Notes under the pieces: generated by a model
Told to the model about the DNA's origin: nothing
Seen by the model: the letters and a program-made list of their open reading frames with translations, nothing else
Database searches by the model: none
Translations under genes and position numbers: made by a program
DNA from: a virus
DNA: 64,000 nt
Virus record (IMG/VR): IMGVR_UViG_3300035698_007208
Span: 33,927 to 97,926 of that record
Reading direction: 5' to 3' (one strand)
Part shown: positions 10,907-19,704 of the stretch, piece by piece
Position numbering within the stretch: the first letter of the stretch is position 1
Layout of the letters: the number at the start of each line of letters is the position of its first letter

Positions 10907-12751
10907 ATGGCATATTCAGTAACAACCACAGATGGATTAACACCCATAACAGTAGCGGATACTACTGTAGACAGTAGCCAATTATCGTTAGCGTTAATTG
11001 GAAGAAATGCAACAAACTACGGTGAACCACTTGTCCGAAACTTTGTTCATCATTTAGAAAACTTTTCAAATAGTACACCACCAACCCCCAGCACTGTATT
11101 ACAGGGACAACTTTGGTGGAATAAAACAGAAAAAACATTGCGTGTTTACGATGGCACAGTATGGAAACGAAACACTGCAATTCCAGTATCAGCATCTGAA
11201 CTAACTGATAGCTTAGTGGGTGGTACTGGTTATTTTAATAGTGTTACGCAAGAATTAAAAATGTACAATGGTACTGAATTTAAAAACGCACTTGTACCGG
11301 GCGGCACAGTTACAGCAGAATATGCTGGCAATGTTACAGCCTCAGGCAATGCTAGTAACTATGGCGCAAAGGTAGAAACTTTGTTTTTGACCTCGTCAGG
11401 TCCTTCACCAGCAATTAAACCAGTATTGGTAATGAAATACGTAAGTGATGGAACCGCAGGTGGAGCAGGAATTGGGTCACCAGACGTAAATCATGAAAGT
11501 GCTAACACAACCATTATGGCTATTTTTAGCTCACATGATACCTTTAGTGTAGATGTATCAAGTGATTTTTATGACGAATTAAGTAACGTAAATAGTTTTG
11601 GAGCATCAATTACACAAGGCTTTACATTGCGAAATGACTACACTGATTCGGTTGTAGCACAAGCATCGCTTGCCAACGTAGCAAATGTGGCAAATGCTAT
11701 TGATACAGGTGTTATTGTAGACGGAGAAGATATTATTCATGTTAGTAGAGGATATGTTCCTACATCTGACAGTACATTCAATCTTGGCAGTACAACATTT
11801 CGATTTGGTGAAGGCCACTTTGATACATTATTTTTAGGCGGCAATGTTGCAGGTAATACACCATTAGCGATAGTTGGTAATGTTGACATTGGTAGTAACG
11901 TGTCAAGAGTTAATGCATTGTATGCTAAAGATTTAGATGTTTCAGGCAACGTAGTATTCGGCGCTGGCGTACAAAATATTGGTTCAAATGCAGCACCATT
12001 AGAAAACTTTTTTGTTGCAAATGTGAAAATGACAACTGGTAGTATTGCAACAACACCTAGTGCAAACATAGATATAGCAAATAAATTATATGTAGATAAC
12101 CAAGTATCAGGTGTTTCATCTGGATTTGTTGATAAGGTTTCAGCAGAAAGTATTGGCGGAGCAAAAACATTCACAAGTGCAGTTGCAGCACCAACATTTT
12201 CTGGTGTTGCCACCCAAATCCAAACATCACAGCGAGCAGTTGCGGCAACACACTATTTAACATTTGTTGCAACTGACAACTCAACAGCTTCAGGCGAAAC
12301 ACTGTATACTGATTCAGGTGTTTCTTATAATCCATCAACTAACGTGCTGTCAACAACTGCCACTGAAGCAAAATATGCTGACGTTGCAGAAATATACAGT
12401 TCGGACGAACTTTATGAACCAGGAACCGTAGTCAAGTTAGGTGGAGAAGCAGAAGTAACAGTTACAACTTCACGGTATGACACTGCTGTGTTTGGTGTGG
12501 TATCAACAGCCCCTGCATATTTAATGAATAAAGATGCTACTGGCTTGCCAATTGCATTAGTTGGAAGAGTGCCAGTTAAAGTAACAGGCACAGTTAATAA
12601 AGGGGACAGAATAATATCCTCCAATATACCTGGAATTGCAGAATCAATTGGAATCGATGGGTATGACGCCCGAGGTATTATAGGCCGGGCATTGCAAGAT
12701 AAACATACAGATGATCTTGCATTAATTGAAGTAGTAATAGGAGTTAAATAA
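10907..12751 (+). CDS. Tail fibre-like protein with C-terminal fibre-tip/chaperone-like domain
   Basis: A 614-residue protein with a good ribosome site (GAGGAAA) before ATG 10907. Residues about 67-90 carry the GQLWWN...LRVYDGTVWK motif common near the N-terminus of T4-like fibre proteins. The centre is a Ser/Thr/Val/Asn-rich beta repeat region with LGSTTFRFGEGHFDTLFLGG-like strands. The last 130 residues (YADVAEIY, YEPGTVVKLGG, GVVSTAPAYLMN, GRVPVKVTG, KGDRI) resemble the C-terminal domain found on many marine-phage fibres, related to intramolecular-chaperone tips. It is likely a receptor-binding or adhesin fibre. It overlaps the next gene by one base (TAATG). Confidence 0.75.
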   Translation: MAYSVTTTDGLTPITVADTTVDSSQLSLALIGRNATNYGEPLVRNFVHHLENFSNSTPPTPSTVLQGQLWWNKTEKTLRVYDGTVWKRNTAIPVSASELTDSLVGGTGYFNSVTQELKMYNGTEFKNALVPGGTVTAEYAGNVTASGNASNYGAKVETLFLTSSGPSPAIKPVLVMKYVSDGTAGGAGIGSPDVNHESANTTIMAIFSSHDTFSVDVSSDFYDELSNVNSFGASITQGFTLRNDYTDSVVAQASLANVANVANAIDTGVIVDGEDIIHVSRGYVPTSDSTFNLGSTTFRFGEGHFDTLFLGGNVAGNTPLAIVGNVDIGSNVSRVNALYAKDLDVSGNVVFGAGVQNIGSNAAPLENFFVANVKMTTGSIATTPSANIDIANKLYVDNQVSGVSSGFVDKVSAESIGGAKTFTSAVAAPTFSGVATQIQTSQRAVAATHYLTFVATDNSTASGETLYTDSGVSYNPSTNVLSTTATEAKYADVAEIYSSDELYEPGTVVKLGGEAEVTVTTSRYDTAVFGVVSTAPAYLMNKDATGLPIALVGRVPVKVTGTVNKGDRIISSNIPGIAESIGIDGYDARGIIGRALQDKHTDDLALIEVVIGVK

Positions 12752-13095
12752 TGAACAATAACGATAAAATGCGCCAGCTAATTAAATTGATAGAATCTGC
12801 AGAAGACCAAGCAATAACATCTCACATTACAACAAAGCGTGGTGAAGAAATTGAGGTTGTTGTAAGTTTTAGGTCATATCCTGGCCGCCCTTCAACGCAA
12901 TTTGAACCAGAAGAATATGCAGAAACTGAAATTACATCAGTTAAGTTAAATGGGCAAGATATACATGGTGACCTTAAGGACCACACAATAGCGCGGTTTA
13001 ACGACGAAATTGAATCTTGGATGGCCGAGCAAGACCCAGATGATGGCTATGGTGACTATATGTATGATATGAAAAAAGACAATCGAGAGGACTAG
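12751..13095 (+). CDS. Small acidic protein of unknown function (114 aa)
   Basis: The start overlaps the fibre gene stop (TAATG), so it is translationally coupled. The protein is acidic, ending EQDPDDGYGDYMYDMKKDNRED, with no signal peptide, membrane helix or known motif. Its place between two structural genes suggests a chaperone or minor virion protein, but this is inference. Confidence 0.6.
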   Translation: MNNNDKMRQLIKLIESAEDQAITSHITTKRGEEIEVVVSFRSYPGRPSTQFEPEEYAETEITSVKLNGQDIHGDLKDHTIARFNDEIESWMAEQDPDDGYGDYMYDMKKDNRED

Positions 13096-13098
13096 AAA

Positions 13099-14073
13099 AT
13101 GGCAACTGGTGCTGATATATTAGTTACTGGCGGGACTTCCATGAAAAATGTAGTGGCGGTTACAGATTCAATAGAAGCTATTGATTTTAATAAACCAAAT
13201 CAAAATATGGGATCACTGTTAGGTTCTCCACCAGATCTTGAACTTGGTACTTTTATAGAATCGCTTACTTTTGGTTACGGACAAGGTGGATCAGGTGTTG
13301 CAAACGCAGTAATCGGCGCAAATATATTAGGTACTGGTGCGGCTGGTGCATTTAAGGATTTACAGGATGACATACAATCGCTTTGTGCATTTACTGGACA
13401 GCCATTGCGTACCGGCGTTGGTACTGATGTAACAACTAGCGACAAGATTACAGCATCAACATGGAACAACTTAATGTTAAATGTTAAAGATTGCTGGGAT
13501 AATAGGTTTATCCCAGCAAGTAGGACAGCATCAACAGATGCTATAGTAACTAGAACCACGTCATGGACAAATACACTAACACAAATTACAACATGGACAT
13601 TTTCAACAGAAGAAGATTGTCGTTCATTTTTTAATGGAGGTGGCGGATTAGGGGTAAGTGCCTCCCGTACAGGTGGGTCCTCTTCTACGCAAAATACATC
13701 ATTGTCTACTAGATTAACTGCATTGAGTGATGTGTTTTTGTACCACAATACTACTATTTCCGGCGCTGGTACTAATGCTAATATAGGATTTTATGAGTTG
13801 ACTACATCAAATCAACAATTAGTCCAATATTTTGGTGCAGCATCGCCATATACCAGCGATCAAGTTCGGGTTTTAGCGAAAATAGACAATATTACTAATC
13901 CTAAAGTAGTAACAATTACTATGGAGTTAACAGACGGCAGTGACAGCTTAGTGGATGCTGCACCAGATGGCACACTTAGTATAAATGCAAGAAGGAACCA
14001 GCCAGATGCTAATGGTTCAGGTTTTTCTTTTGCAACGGCATCGTTTACTGCAAATCCAATAACCGGATCTTAA
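13099..14073 (+). CDS. Probable virion structural protein (324 aa)
   Basis: A Gly/Thr/Ser/Asn-rich protein starting at ATG 13099 after a GAGGAC ribosome site. The C-terminal half (LYHNTTISGAG..., FYELTTSNQQLVQYFG, VRVLAKID...ITMELTDGSD) looks like a beta-sandwich decoration or fibre domain. It is the last gene before a strong terminator and so closes the structural operon. I recognise no specific family. The structural role is inferred from composition and position. Confidence 0.55.
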   Translation: MATGADILVTGGTSMKNVVAVTDSIEAIDFNKPNQNMGSLLGSPPDLELGTFIESLTFGYGQGGSGVANAVIGANILGTGAAGAFKDLQDDIQSLCAFTGQPLRTGVGTDVTTSDKITASTWNNLMLNVKDCWDNRFIPASRTASTDAIVTRTTSWTNTLTQITTWTFSTEEDCRSFFNGGGGLGVSASRTGGSSSTQNTSLSTRLTALSDVFLYHNTTISGAGTNANIGFYELTTSNQQLVQYFGAASPYTSDQVRVLAKIDNITNPKVVTITMELTDGSDSLVDAAPDGTLSINARRNQPDANGSGFSFATASFTANPITGS

Positions 14074-14088
14074 CAGTTTACTGAACGA

Positions 14089-14118
14089 GCCAGTAATCCA
14101 CGTTACTGGCTTTTTTTT
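14089..14118 (+). terminator. Intrinsic terminator closing the structural operon
   Basis: A perfect 8-bp stem (GCCAGTAA / TTACTGGC) with a 6-base loop is followed by eight T residues. It lies 15 bases after the stop at 14073. Confidence 0.93.
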
Positions 14119-14120
14119 GA

Positions 14121-14128
14121 CTTAAATA
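14121..14128 (+). promoter_or_regulatory. Late promoter-like box CTTAAATA
   Basis: CTTAAATA directly follows the terminator T-run and sits five bases before ATG 14134, the same spacing as at 10177 and 49848. It matches TATAAATA at 6 of 8 positions, so the call rests mainly on position. Confidence 0.45.
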
Positions 14129-14133
14129 GTAGT

Positions 14134-14490
14134 ATGAGCACAAAATTAACTAAAGCATTACAATTTTCAAACACATTAATGACGATTAATAATCATAAGG
14201 CTATTTTGTTAGCTAAAACCGAAGCAATGCTAAGTTACAGCGTAAATGGTGGCACGTTTACTGTTAACCGCGAACTATTGGGCTTTTTACATTCGTGTAT
14301 GGAGTTAAATCAGCTGGTGTTGCTTGATGATAACAAAAATCCAATTCTAATTACAGATATTCCTGAGTTTTACGATGAAGTAAAAAGTAGATACTTTGAA
14401 GTAGTGAATGATTATCACGCCGAATATGAAAAATTACGCAAGCAGCGAAAAATACACACGGTATTAGATTTAAACAAAGATGGCGGGTAA
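14134..14490 (+). CDS. Conserved-looking phage protein of unknown function (118 aa)
   Basis: The first gene after the terminator. It is soluble and mostly helical-looking, with a charged C-terminus (EYEKLRKQRKIHTVLDLNKDGG), and overlaps the following glycosyltransferase start by 11 bases. No motif was recognised. Confidence 0.55.
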   Translation: MSTKLTKALQFSNTLMTINNHKAILLAKTEAMLSYSVNGGTFTVNRELLGFLHSCMELNQLVLLDDNKNPILITDIPEFYDEVKSRYFEVVNDYHAEYEKLRKQRKIHTVLDLNKDGG

Positions 14491-15412
14491 CATGCCAGAC
14501 CAAGCTGCTGCAATTTTAGGAAGCAAAACACCCACACGAGGCGTAATGATGTTTGCGCACAACAACACGGAGATTGACTACTTTAAACTCGCAGTAGTTA
14601 ACGCGTTACTCGTAAAAAAACACATGGGTATTAATAACATTACTTTAGTAACTGATTCCTTTAGTTTAGCATACGCCGAACAAACATTAGGCAAAGACTT
14701 AATAAAAGCTGCAATTAATAATATTGTGGTTTCTGACAAGACGAGTGTATTTCAGTCAAAAAATATACGAACATATAAAGATACAGTGCATCATACTAAA
14801 AGTTTACCCTTCCATAATTTTAACAGATGTGATGCGTATGACATATCGCCATACGATGAAACAATTCTGATAGATGCAGATTATTTAATCCTAAGTGACA
14901 CGCTAAATCAATGCTGGGGCCATAATAATGAACTAATGATGAATTGGAAATGGCAAGACGTAATGCATGAACGAAAATACACAGGATTGGATCGCTTGCA
15001 TGATATAGGAATTACAATGTATTGGGCAACGGTTGTTTATTTTCGCAAAACAGCACACAATGAGTCATTCTTTAATTGTGTGCAGCATGTACGAAGCAAC
15101 ACTAAATTTTATAAAGAATTATACCAATGGGATGGTAAGTTATATCGTAACGATTACAGTTTTTCAATTGCAGCACATATGATGTCAGGATTTATAGACA
15201 AGGGAATCCCACAACTGCCAACAACCTTATATAAAACATTTGATACTGACGATGTTCATTCTGTTGACAATACTAACAGTCTTGTGTTATACTTAGAAAA
15301 GCCTAATAGTTCTGGAGATTTTATATTGGCACGATGGACCGGTATAGATTTGCATGTAATGAATAAATGGGCGTTTAATCGCATAAGTGACCAATTATTG
15401 GAAGAGTTATGA
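14480..15412 (+). CDS. GT-A fold glycosyltransferase-like protein (310 aa)
   Basis: The N-terminus (GVMMFAHNNTEIDYFKLAVVNALLVKKHMG) and the central YDETILIDADYLIL follow the GT-A nucleotide-diphospho-sugar transferase pattern, with an acidic DAD metal/sugar-nucleotide site. Asp/Glu/Trp-rich acceptor regions follow. A second member of the same type lies at 16611-17495 (PYDETVILDTDMIF). No membrane segment is seen, so it probably acts in the cytoplasm on a soluble or peripheral acceptor. The start could instead be the in-frame ATG at 14492. Donor and acceptor cannot be read from the sequence. It heads a cluster of small genes with ATGA overlaps, which implies one transcript. Confidence 0.7.
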   Translation: MAGNMPDQAAAILGSKTPTRGVMMFAHNNTEIDYFKLAVVNALLVKKHMGINNITLVTDSFSLAYAEQTLGKDLIKAAINNIVVSDKTSVFQSKNIRTYKDTVHHTKSLPFHNFNRCDAYDISPYDETILIDADYLILSDTLNQCWGHNNELMMNWKWQDVMHERKYTGLDRLHDIGITMYWATVVYFRKTAHNESFFNCVQHVRSNTKFYKELYQWDGKLYRNDYSFSIAAHMMSGFIDKGIPQLPTTLYKTFDTDDVHSVDNTNSLVLYLEKPNSSGDFILARWTGIDLHVMNKWAFNRISDQLLEEL

Positions 15413-15639
15413 ATAAAACAGAATACACTATTGTAGATACTGCTGACCCCCTTAACAAACTGAAAGTTGTATTTGTTCACCGAACTTGCAAATGTATGAG
15501 CCAAGGGTGTGTAGATGATGAACTACAAATTTGGGAAGAGGGTGACGAATATCCCTATAGGCTGCAATTGCCCCAATTAATGACGCCTATTATTGAGGGT
15601 TTATTAAATAAAGAATACAAATTGGAAGAATTGAAATGA
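15409..15639 (+). CDS. Small Cys-containing protein of unknown function (76 aa)
   Basis: Starts on the ATGA overlap with the upstream glycosyltransferase. It contains a compact CKCMSQGC segment (residues 24-31) that could bind metal, though no second ligand pair is evident. No family was recognised. Confidence 0.55.
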   Translation: MNKTEYTIVDTADPLNKLKVVFVHRTCKCMSQGCVDDELQIWEEGDEYPYRLQLPQLMTPIIEGLLNKEYKLEELK

Positions 15640-15947
15640 TAGTGTCATGGCAAAAGAAAGCATTAGAAAAACGATGGAATAGCCTGACGCAACTTAAAGA
15701 TTATATAATAACGAACAAATTAGAAAAGATCTTAAGGTTTACCGGATCTCAATTAGAAACAGACAAGGCGTATTATGGATTATACGCTGGAGAAATAAGT
15801 GTTACACTTAAGGATAAAACCAAACCTCGTAAAATAAAAACATCACCAATTTTAGCTACTGCAACAGCAAAGGCAAGTACGCCAAAAACTGGGAAAGTAG
15901 TTAAAAAAGTAGTTAAAAAAGTAATAGATAAGAAGAAAAAGAAATGA
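15636..15947 (+). CDS. Small basic protein with lysine-rich tail (103 aa)
   Basis: Coupled by ATGA to its neighbours on both sides. The body is about 65 residues; the tail is a Lys/Val-rich low-complexity run ending VIDKKKKK. Such tails suggest nucleic-acid or membrane-surface association, but the function is unknown. Confidence 0.55.
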   Translation: MIVSWQKKALEKRWNSLTQLKDYIITNKLEKILRFTGSQLETDKAYYGLYAGEISVTLKDKTKPRKIKTSPILATATAKASTPKTGKVVKKVVKKVIDKKKKK

Positions 15948-16207
15948 TAGAAATAATAGATTGGTTATCCCAAACTGTGATTATATTTACTGGTATTGGC
16001 TCAATATACTTAGTATCGTCACAACACGCAAAAACAAGAATGTATGCTGGTATTATTGGGCTTATTGGTGAGCCTTTTTGGTTAACTACTGCATTAATAA
16101 ACGGGCAATGGGGACTTGTTATATTAGTAGTCGCCTACGGTATTAACTGGAGTAGAGTATTTTGGAAAAACTATAAAGCTTATAAATTAGAGGAAACAAA
16201 TGAGTAA
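15944..16207 (+). CDS. Small integral membrane protein (87 aa)
   Basis: About three hydrophobic segments (residues 8-25, 34-52, 56-70) with a charged C-terminal tail predict an inner-membrane protein. It starts by ATGA overlap and overlaps the next gene by 8 bases. No holin-specific feature is seen, and the position among metabolic genes does not argue for lysis. Confidence 0.6.
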   Translation: MIEIIDWLSQTVIIFTGIGSIYLVSSQHAKTRMYAGIIGLIGEPFWLTTALINGQWGLVILVVAYGINWSRVFWKNYKAYKLEETNE

Positions 16208-16586
16208 TTTCGACAAAGTAAAAGAATTTCACGAAACATATAACTGTTTAATTAATGACACCCCGCAATTTCCTAACGCAACTGTAGTACAAGCACGTAC
16301 TGATTTTATCGAAGAGGAAGTACAGGAACTTAAAGACGCAATAGCAGAAAACGACATTGTTGAGGTAGGTGACGCATTAACTGATATATTGTATTTTGTA
16401 TATGGTGCCGCACTTTGTTACGGTATTGACATAGACGCATGTTTCGCAGAAGTGCATCGGTCAAACATGAGTAAACTGGGTGCTGATGGGTTGCCTATAT
16501 ATAGGGAAGATGGTAAGGTGCTAAAAGGACCAGACTACTTTAAACCAGACTTAACTAAAATTATTAGTGGAAAATTGAGTGACTAA
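16200..16586 (+). CDS. MazG/PRA-PH-like nucleotide pyrophosphohydrolase
   Basis: A 128-residue all-alpha protein with the metal-binding pattern of the MazG/HisE superfamily: EEEVQEL around residues 38-44 and EVGDALTDILY around 60-70. The family hydrolyses (d)NTPs or phosphoribosyl-ATP to the monophosphate and pyrophosphate. Phage members are thought to adjust nucleotide or alarmone pools during infection. Which substrate this copy uses cannot be said. A GGAAACAA ribosome site precedes the ATG at 16200. Confidence 0.8.
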   Translation: MSNFDKVKEFHETYNCLINDTPQFPNATVVQARTDFIEEEVQELKDAIAENDIVEVGDALTDILYFVYGAALCYGIDIDACFAEVHRSNMSKLGADGLPIYREDGKVLKGPDYFKPDLTKIISGKLSD

Positions 16587-16610
16587 AATAGTATTTGCGC
16601 GGCACAGATA

Positions 16611-17495
16611 ATGTCAAGAGGGTATATTTGCATAGCTCAAAATAATTCAACAACTGACTATCTTAGGCAGGCATACGCCCTTGCGTTGAATTTAAAGTTA
16701 ACACAAAGTGGTGTCAGTAACTTAACTGTATGTGTAGATGCTGATACTAAGAAGTTAATTAAGCCAAAACACAGAAAGGTATTTGATAAGGTTGTAGATA
16801 TTCCGTGGAACGATGATGCAAAGGACGCAGAGTGGAAAGTTAACAATAAATGGAAATTTTATCACATGACTCCGTATGACGAAACTGTCATACTAGACAC
16901 TGATATGATATTTCCGACAGATGTAAGCTATTGGTGGGATATTCTGTCAGAGCGCGATGTTTGGTCTACTACTAATGTAAAAACGTATAGAGGCGAGGAC
17001 GTTGGCGCTGATAGGCATTATAGGAAGTACTTTTTAGCAAATAATTTACCAAACGTATATACTGCATTCTTTTATTTTAAAAAATCAGAACTAGCAAGTG
17101 AATTATTTGCTATGATTGAAATCGTATTCCAGCATTGGCAACGCATGTACCACAAATACATGCCTAAAGGCAAACCTGATCGGCTAAGTGGTGATGTATC
17201 GTATGCGTTAGCTATGCAATTACTAGACATAACACATTTATGTACAAAACACAATGTCAAGCATGTTCCTACCTTTGCGCACATGAAGAGCAATGTACAA
17301 CACATACCGTCAAGTAAAATTAGTGATAAGTGGTCAGAAACATTACCTACATATTATAATACTTGTCGGGATTTTAAAATTGGTAACTTTTCACAAATTT
17401 ATCCGTTCCATTATGTGGAAAAAGATTGGATAACTCCTGAAATGATAGAACAAATGGAGAAGGAATATGATTTCACCAAAAGCACTAGCCCGTAA
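16611..17495 (+). CDS. GT-A fold glycosyltransferase-like protein (294 aa)
   Basis: The N-terminus is GYICIAQNNSTTDYLRQAYALALNLKLTQSG, and the acidic motif YDETVILDTDMIFPTD matches the DxD site of nucleotide-sugar transferases. It aligns in layout with the protein at 14480-15412, so the two are probable paralogues. No membrane segment is present. The 3' end overlaps the next gene by 29 bases. Donor and acceptor are unknown; proximity to the sugar cluster suggests a glycan-assembly role. Confidence 0.7.
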   Translation: MSRGYICIAQNNSTTDYLRQAYALALNLKLTQSGVSNLTVCVDADTKKLIKPKHRKVFDKVVDIPWNDDAKDAEWKVNNKWKFYHMTPYDETVILDTDMIFPTDVSYWWDILSERDVWSTTNVKTYRGEDVGADRHYRKYFLANNLPNVYTAFFYFKKSELASELFAMIEIVFQHWQRMYHKYMPKGKPDRLSGDVSYALAMQLLDITHLCTKHNVKHVPTFAHMKSNVQHIPSSKISDKWSETLPTYYNTCRDFKIGNFSQIYPFHYVEKDWITPEMIEQMEKEYDFTKSTSP

Positions 17496-18126
17496 AAAGT
17501 TATTTCTTAAAGAAAAAGAAAAGCATGGCGGAATTGAAGGTATTCAAAAGCACATTAATGAAACAAAATGCAATATGTGGTTTAACGACGACGGTGACAT
17601 TATGTCAATTAGTAAAATAGAAAATAAAAAACTCTCTAAAAAATACAAGCACACTATTTTAACAACGTCACAATTAAGATTACTTAAAGATAAAAGCTGG
17701 TCATTGTTTAGGGTAAGATTAGATCCTAAATCAGATTTAATATGTCATCTTGAGCAACGGCCAATAGCTGCAAATGTCGTTACCAGTAGCAATCAATACT
17801 TAACCTTGGTTACTTATAAACGTAAAAACGATAAACTTTATGATATTAAAGTTGAGATCACCCAGAATAACTTTATAATAACAGGGCACACTAGTTTAAT
17901 TTCAAAATATGACAGTATAGAACAAACTAACTGTACAGCAAACGGAAAAAAAGATTTAATATTCCACTTAACATCAATAAATAATCCAAGTTTTCTATTG
18001 CAAACTATTACAATTCCTCTTGTGGAATTAATAAGCAATAAGCAAGTATCTAGAAAAATGGAAACAGATATGACTCAGTGCAGTGTGTACACCATACCTG
18101 TAGTTGATAAATATATTCGAAAATAA
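17467..18126 (+). CDS. Protein of unknown function (219 aa)
   Basis: The start at 17467 is supported by a strong ribosome site (GGAGAAGG) inside the upstream gene. The N-terminus is basic and helical (KALARKKLFLKEKEKHGG), followed by a beta-rich body (DLICHLEQRPIA, YLTLVTYKRKNDKLYDIKVEI). This arrangement is familiar from small T4-like marine phage proteins, but I recognise no domain and no membrane segment. Confidence 0.6.
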   Translation: MISPKALARKKLFLKEKEKHGGIEGIQKHINETKCNMWFNDDGDIMSISKIENKKLSKKYKHTILTTSQLRLLKDKSWSLFRVRLDPKSDLICHLEQRPIAANVVTSSNQYLTLVTYKRKNDKLYDIKVEITQNNFIITGHTSLISKYDSIEQTNCTANGKKDLIFHLTSINNPSFLLQTITIPLVELISNKQVSRKMETDMTQCSVYTIPVVDKYIRK

Positions 18127-18138
18127 TAGAGAAAAAGC

Positions 18139-19113
18139 ATGGCAGAAATAGACGTAACAGAATTAGACATATTTTATATAAGTTATGATGAACCAAACGC
18201 TGAAGAAAATTGGGCAGACCTGTTGAATAAGGTTCCTTGGGCAAAACGGGTGCATGGCATTAAAGGATTTGACGCAGCACATAAGGAATGCGCAAATCAA
18301 AGTGAAACAGATCGATTTATTACTGTAGATGGCGACAATAAGGTAATGGAAGACTTTTTTGAACAAGTGCTTGATGTTCCAGATACTGATCATGATGGTA
18401 ACTCGTTAGACGAAAGTATATTCTCATGGAATGCAAAAAACTTACTTAATGGATTAGTGTATGGTAACGGTGGAATTAAATGTTGGCCCACGAACTATGC
18501 TAAAAATATGAAAACTCATGAAGCAGCAGATGATGGCGAAGGCATGGAGTTTTGTTGGAAGCTTAACTATATTCAATTAAATGACACTTTTTCTGAAATA
18601 CACCAAACATCAACACCCTTTCAAGCATTTAGATCAGGATTTAGAGAAGGTGTAAAGATGAGTCTCGCACAAGGCCTACACGTTGAGCCAGCAGACTTTA
18701 AAAATAAAATTTGGTGGCAAAATTTTAATAGGTTACAGGTATGGTGTAATATTGGAAACGATATACAAAATGGAATATGGGCAATGTATGGTGCAAGACT
18801 TGGCTGTAAAATGACCGTACTAGATAAGTTTGATACTAACTTGATTAGCGATTATGAATGGTTTAATCAGTTTTTTGATAACTTAAGCAAGACAGTCAAA
18901 ACACATGACGGTAAGTGGCAATCAGATGAGCCTGATCTAACAACACAGCATTTAGGAGAACTTTTAAATGAAGAAATACCTGGTATGGTATTAACGCAAC
19001 CAAATAAAAAAGTAAGCGAATTTTTTAAGCTTACGTACACTAATCCGCCCCGCTGGGGAGTAATGATTCGTGAAAAACAAATACAGGCGCTATTGGAAGC
19101 ACAGGCAAAATAA
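18139..19113 (+). CDS. GT-A-like protein, single-unit relative of the ten-repeat protein at 34.6 kb
   Basis: A 324-residue protein. The first 120 residues read LDIFYISYDE...WAKRVHGIKGFDAAHKECA...DRFITVDGDN...FSWNAKN...VYGNGGIKCWP, followed by a C-terminal block with FQAFRSGFREGVKMSL. The same order of motifs (DILFIAYND, RMVNGVDGIFEAHQVAA, WVIDGDA, YGYGGIKLLP, AFRESVKLS) makes up the last unit of the 1,097-residue protein encoded at 34614-37907, so they form one family. The DGD triad and fold pattern suggest a nucleotide-sugar binding GT-A core. No donor or acceptor can be assigned. It is the last gene before a sigma-70-type promoter. Confidence 0.6.
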   Translation: MAEIDVTELDIFYISYDEPNAEENWADLLNKVPWAKRVHGIKGFDAAHKECANQSETDRFITVDGDNKVMEDFFEQVLDVPDTDHDGNSLDESIFSWNAKNLLNGLVYGNGGIKCWPTNYAKNMKTHEAADDGEGMEFCWKLNYIQLNDTFSEIHQTSTPFQAFRSGFREGVKMSLAQGLHVEPADFKNKIWWQNFNRLQVWCNIGNDIQNGIWAMYGARLGCKMTVLDKFDTNLISDYEWFNQFFDNLSKTVKTHDGKWQSDEPDLTTQHLGELLNEEIPGMVLTQPNKKVSEFFKLTYTNPPRWGVMIREKQIQALLEAQAK

Positions 19114-19128
19114 GACAATCATTACTCC

Positions 19129-19156
19129 TTGACAAATTGCAATTATGTGCTACACT
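19129..19156 (+). promoter_or_regulatory. Sigma-70-like promoter (TTGACA-16-TACACT)
   Basis: A consensus -35 TTGACA (19129-19134) and a -10 TACACT (19151-19156, 4 of 6) are preceded by TGC as in an extended -10. The next start codon, 19182, follows an AGGAG ribosome site. It is the only clear early-type promoter seen on the plus strand. Confidence 0.7.
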
Positions 19157-19181
19157 TTGTTAAACAAATAGGAGCTAAATT

Positions 19182-19367
19182 ATGGATCTTGAGTCAATGA
19201 CATTGCAGGAATTAGTACTTTATATGTCGAGACATCATAGAGGTATTTCTAATAACTGTTTTGAGGATGAAATCTACCCAATACTATTTTCCAAAGTAGG
19301 ACTGCCATCTTATCTCGATGACGATGACTATGATGATGACGATGACTATGATGATCCTACAAAATAA
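19182..19367 (+). CDS. Small acidic protein, Asp/Tyr-repeat tail (61 aa)
   Basis: First gene behind the 19129 promoter, with an AGGAGC ribosome site. The last 17 residues are a run of DDDYDDDDDYDD. The repetitive GATGAC coding makes another open frame on the same strand, which should not be read as the start of the next gene. Its strong acidity might suggest DNA mimicry, but the protein is too short to claim that. Confidence 0.6.
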   Translation: MDLESMTLQELVLYMSRHHRGISNNCFEDEIYPILFSKVGLPSYLDDDDYDDDDDYDDPTK

Positions 19368-19377
19368 GGAAATAATA

Positions 19378-19704
19378 ATGAAAAATAAAGAAGAATTTTA
19401 TAAAGCAGTAACAGAAGGCATAGTAACAGTTGAATTTATGAAGACAGGTACAAAAGAGTTACGTATTATGCCTTGTACTCTTAACGAAGAAGTCAGCAAC
19501 GGTAACGTTAAAGACGCATTTGACACTATCCCTGAAGCTGACCATATGTCAGTATGGTGTACTGACAAGGAAGGATGGAGAAGTTTTCGATTTGACACAG
19601 TCATAAATTGGTACATTGGTAATCCTGAAGATAGATTAATGTCCCCATGGACAATTTCCATTACTAGTGTTAATCCCATCGCAGATGACAGTAGCAATGA
19701 GTAA
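19378..19704 (+). CDS. Small phage protein of unknown function (108 aa)
   Basis: Start chosen at ATG 19378 (MKNKEEFYKAV) after AAGGAAATAATA; the longer frame back to 19318 only runs through the neighbour's Asp repeat. The sequence around FMKTGTKELRIMPCTLNEE and MSVWCTDKEGWRSFRFD resembles a compact domain common in small T4-like phage proteins, where a mid-domain 'WCTDK-GWRSFR' motif recurs. Function unknown. Confidence 0.65.
   Translation: MKNKEEFYKAVTEGIVTVEFMKTGTKELRIMPCTLNEEVSNGNVKDAFDTIPEADHMSVWCTDKEGWRSFRFDTVINWYIGNPEDRLMSPWTISITSVNPIADDSSNE

Noticed and set aside
15944-16207. Holin
   Set aside because: Three hydrophobic segments, but no lysis neighbours and no holin-like dual start; only a membrane protein can be claimed.
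19318-19377. Longer start for the gene at 19378
   Set aside because: The extension runs only through the Asp-rich tail of the upstream gene in another frame and has no ribosome site.
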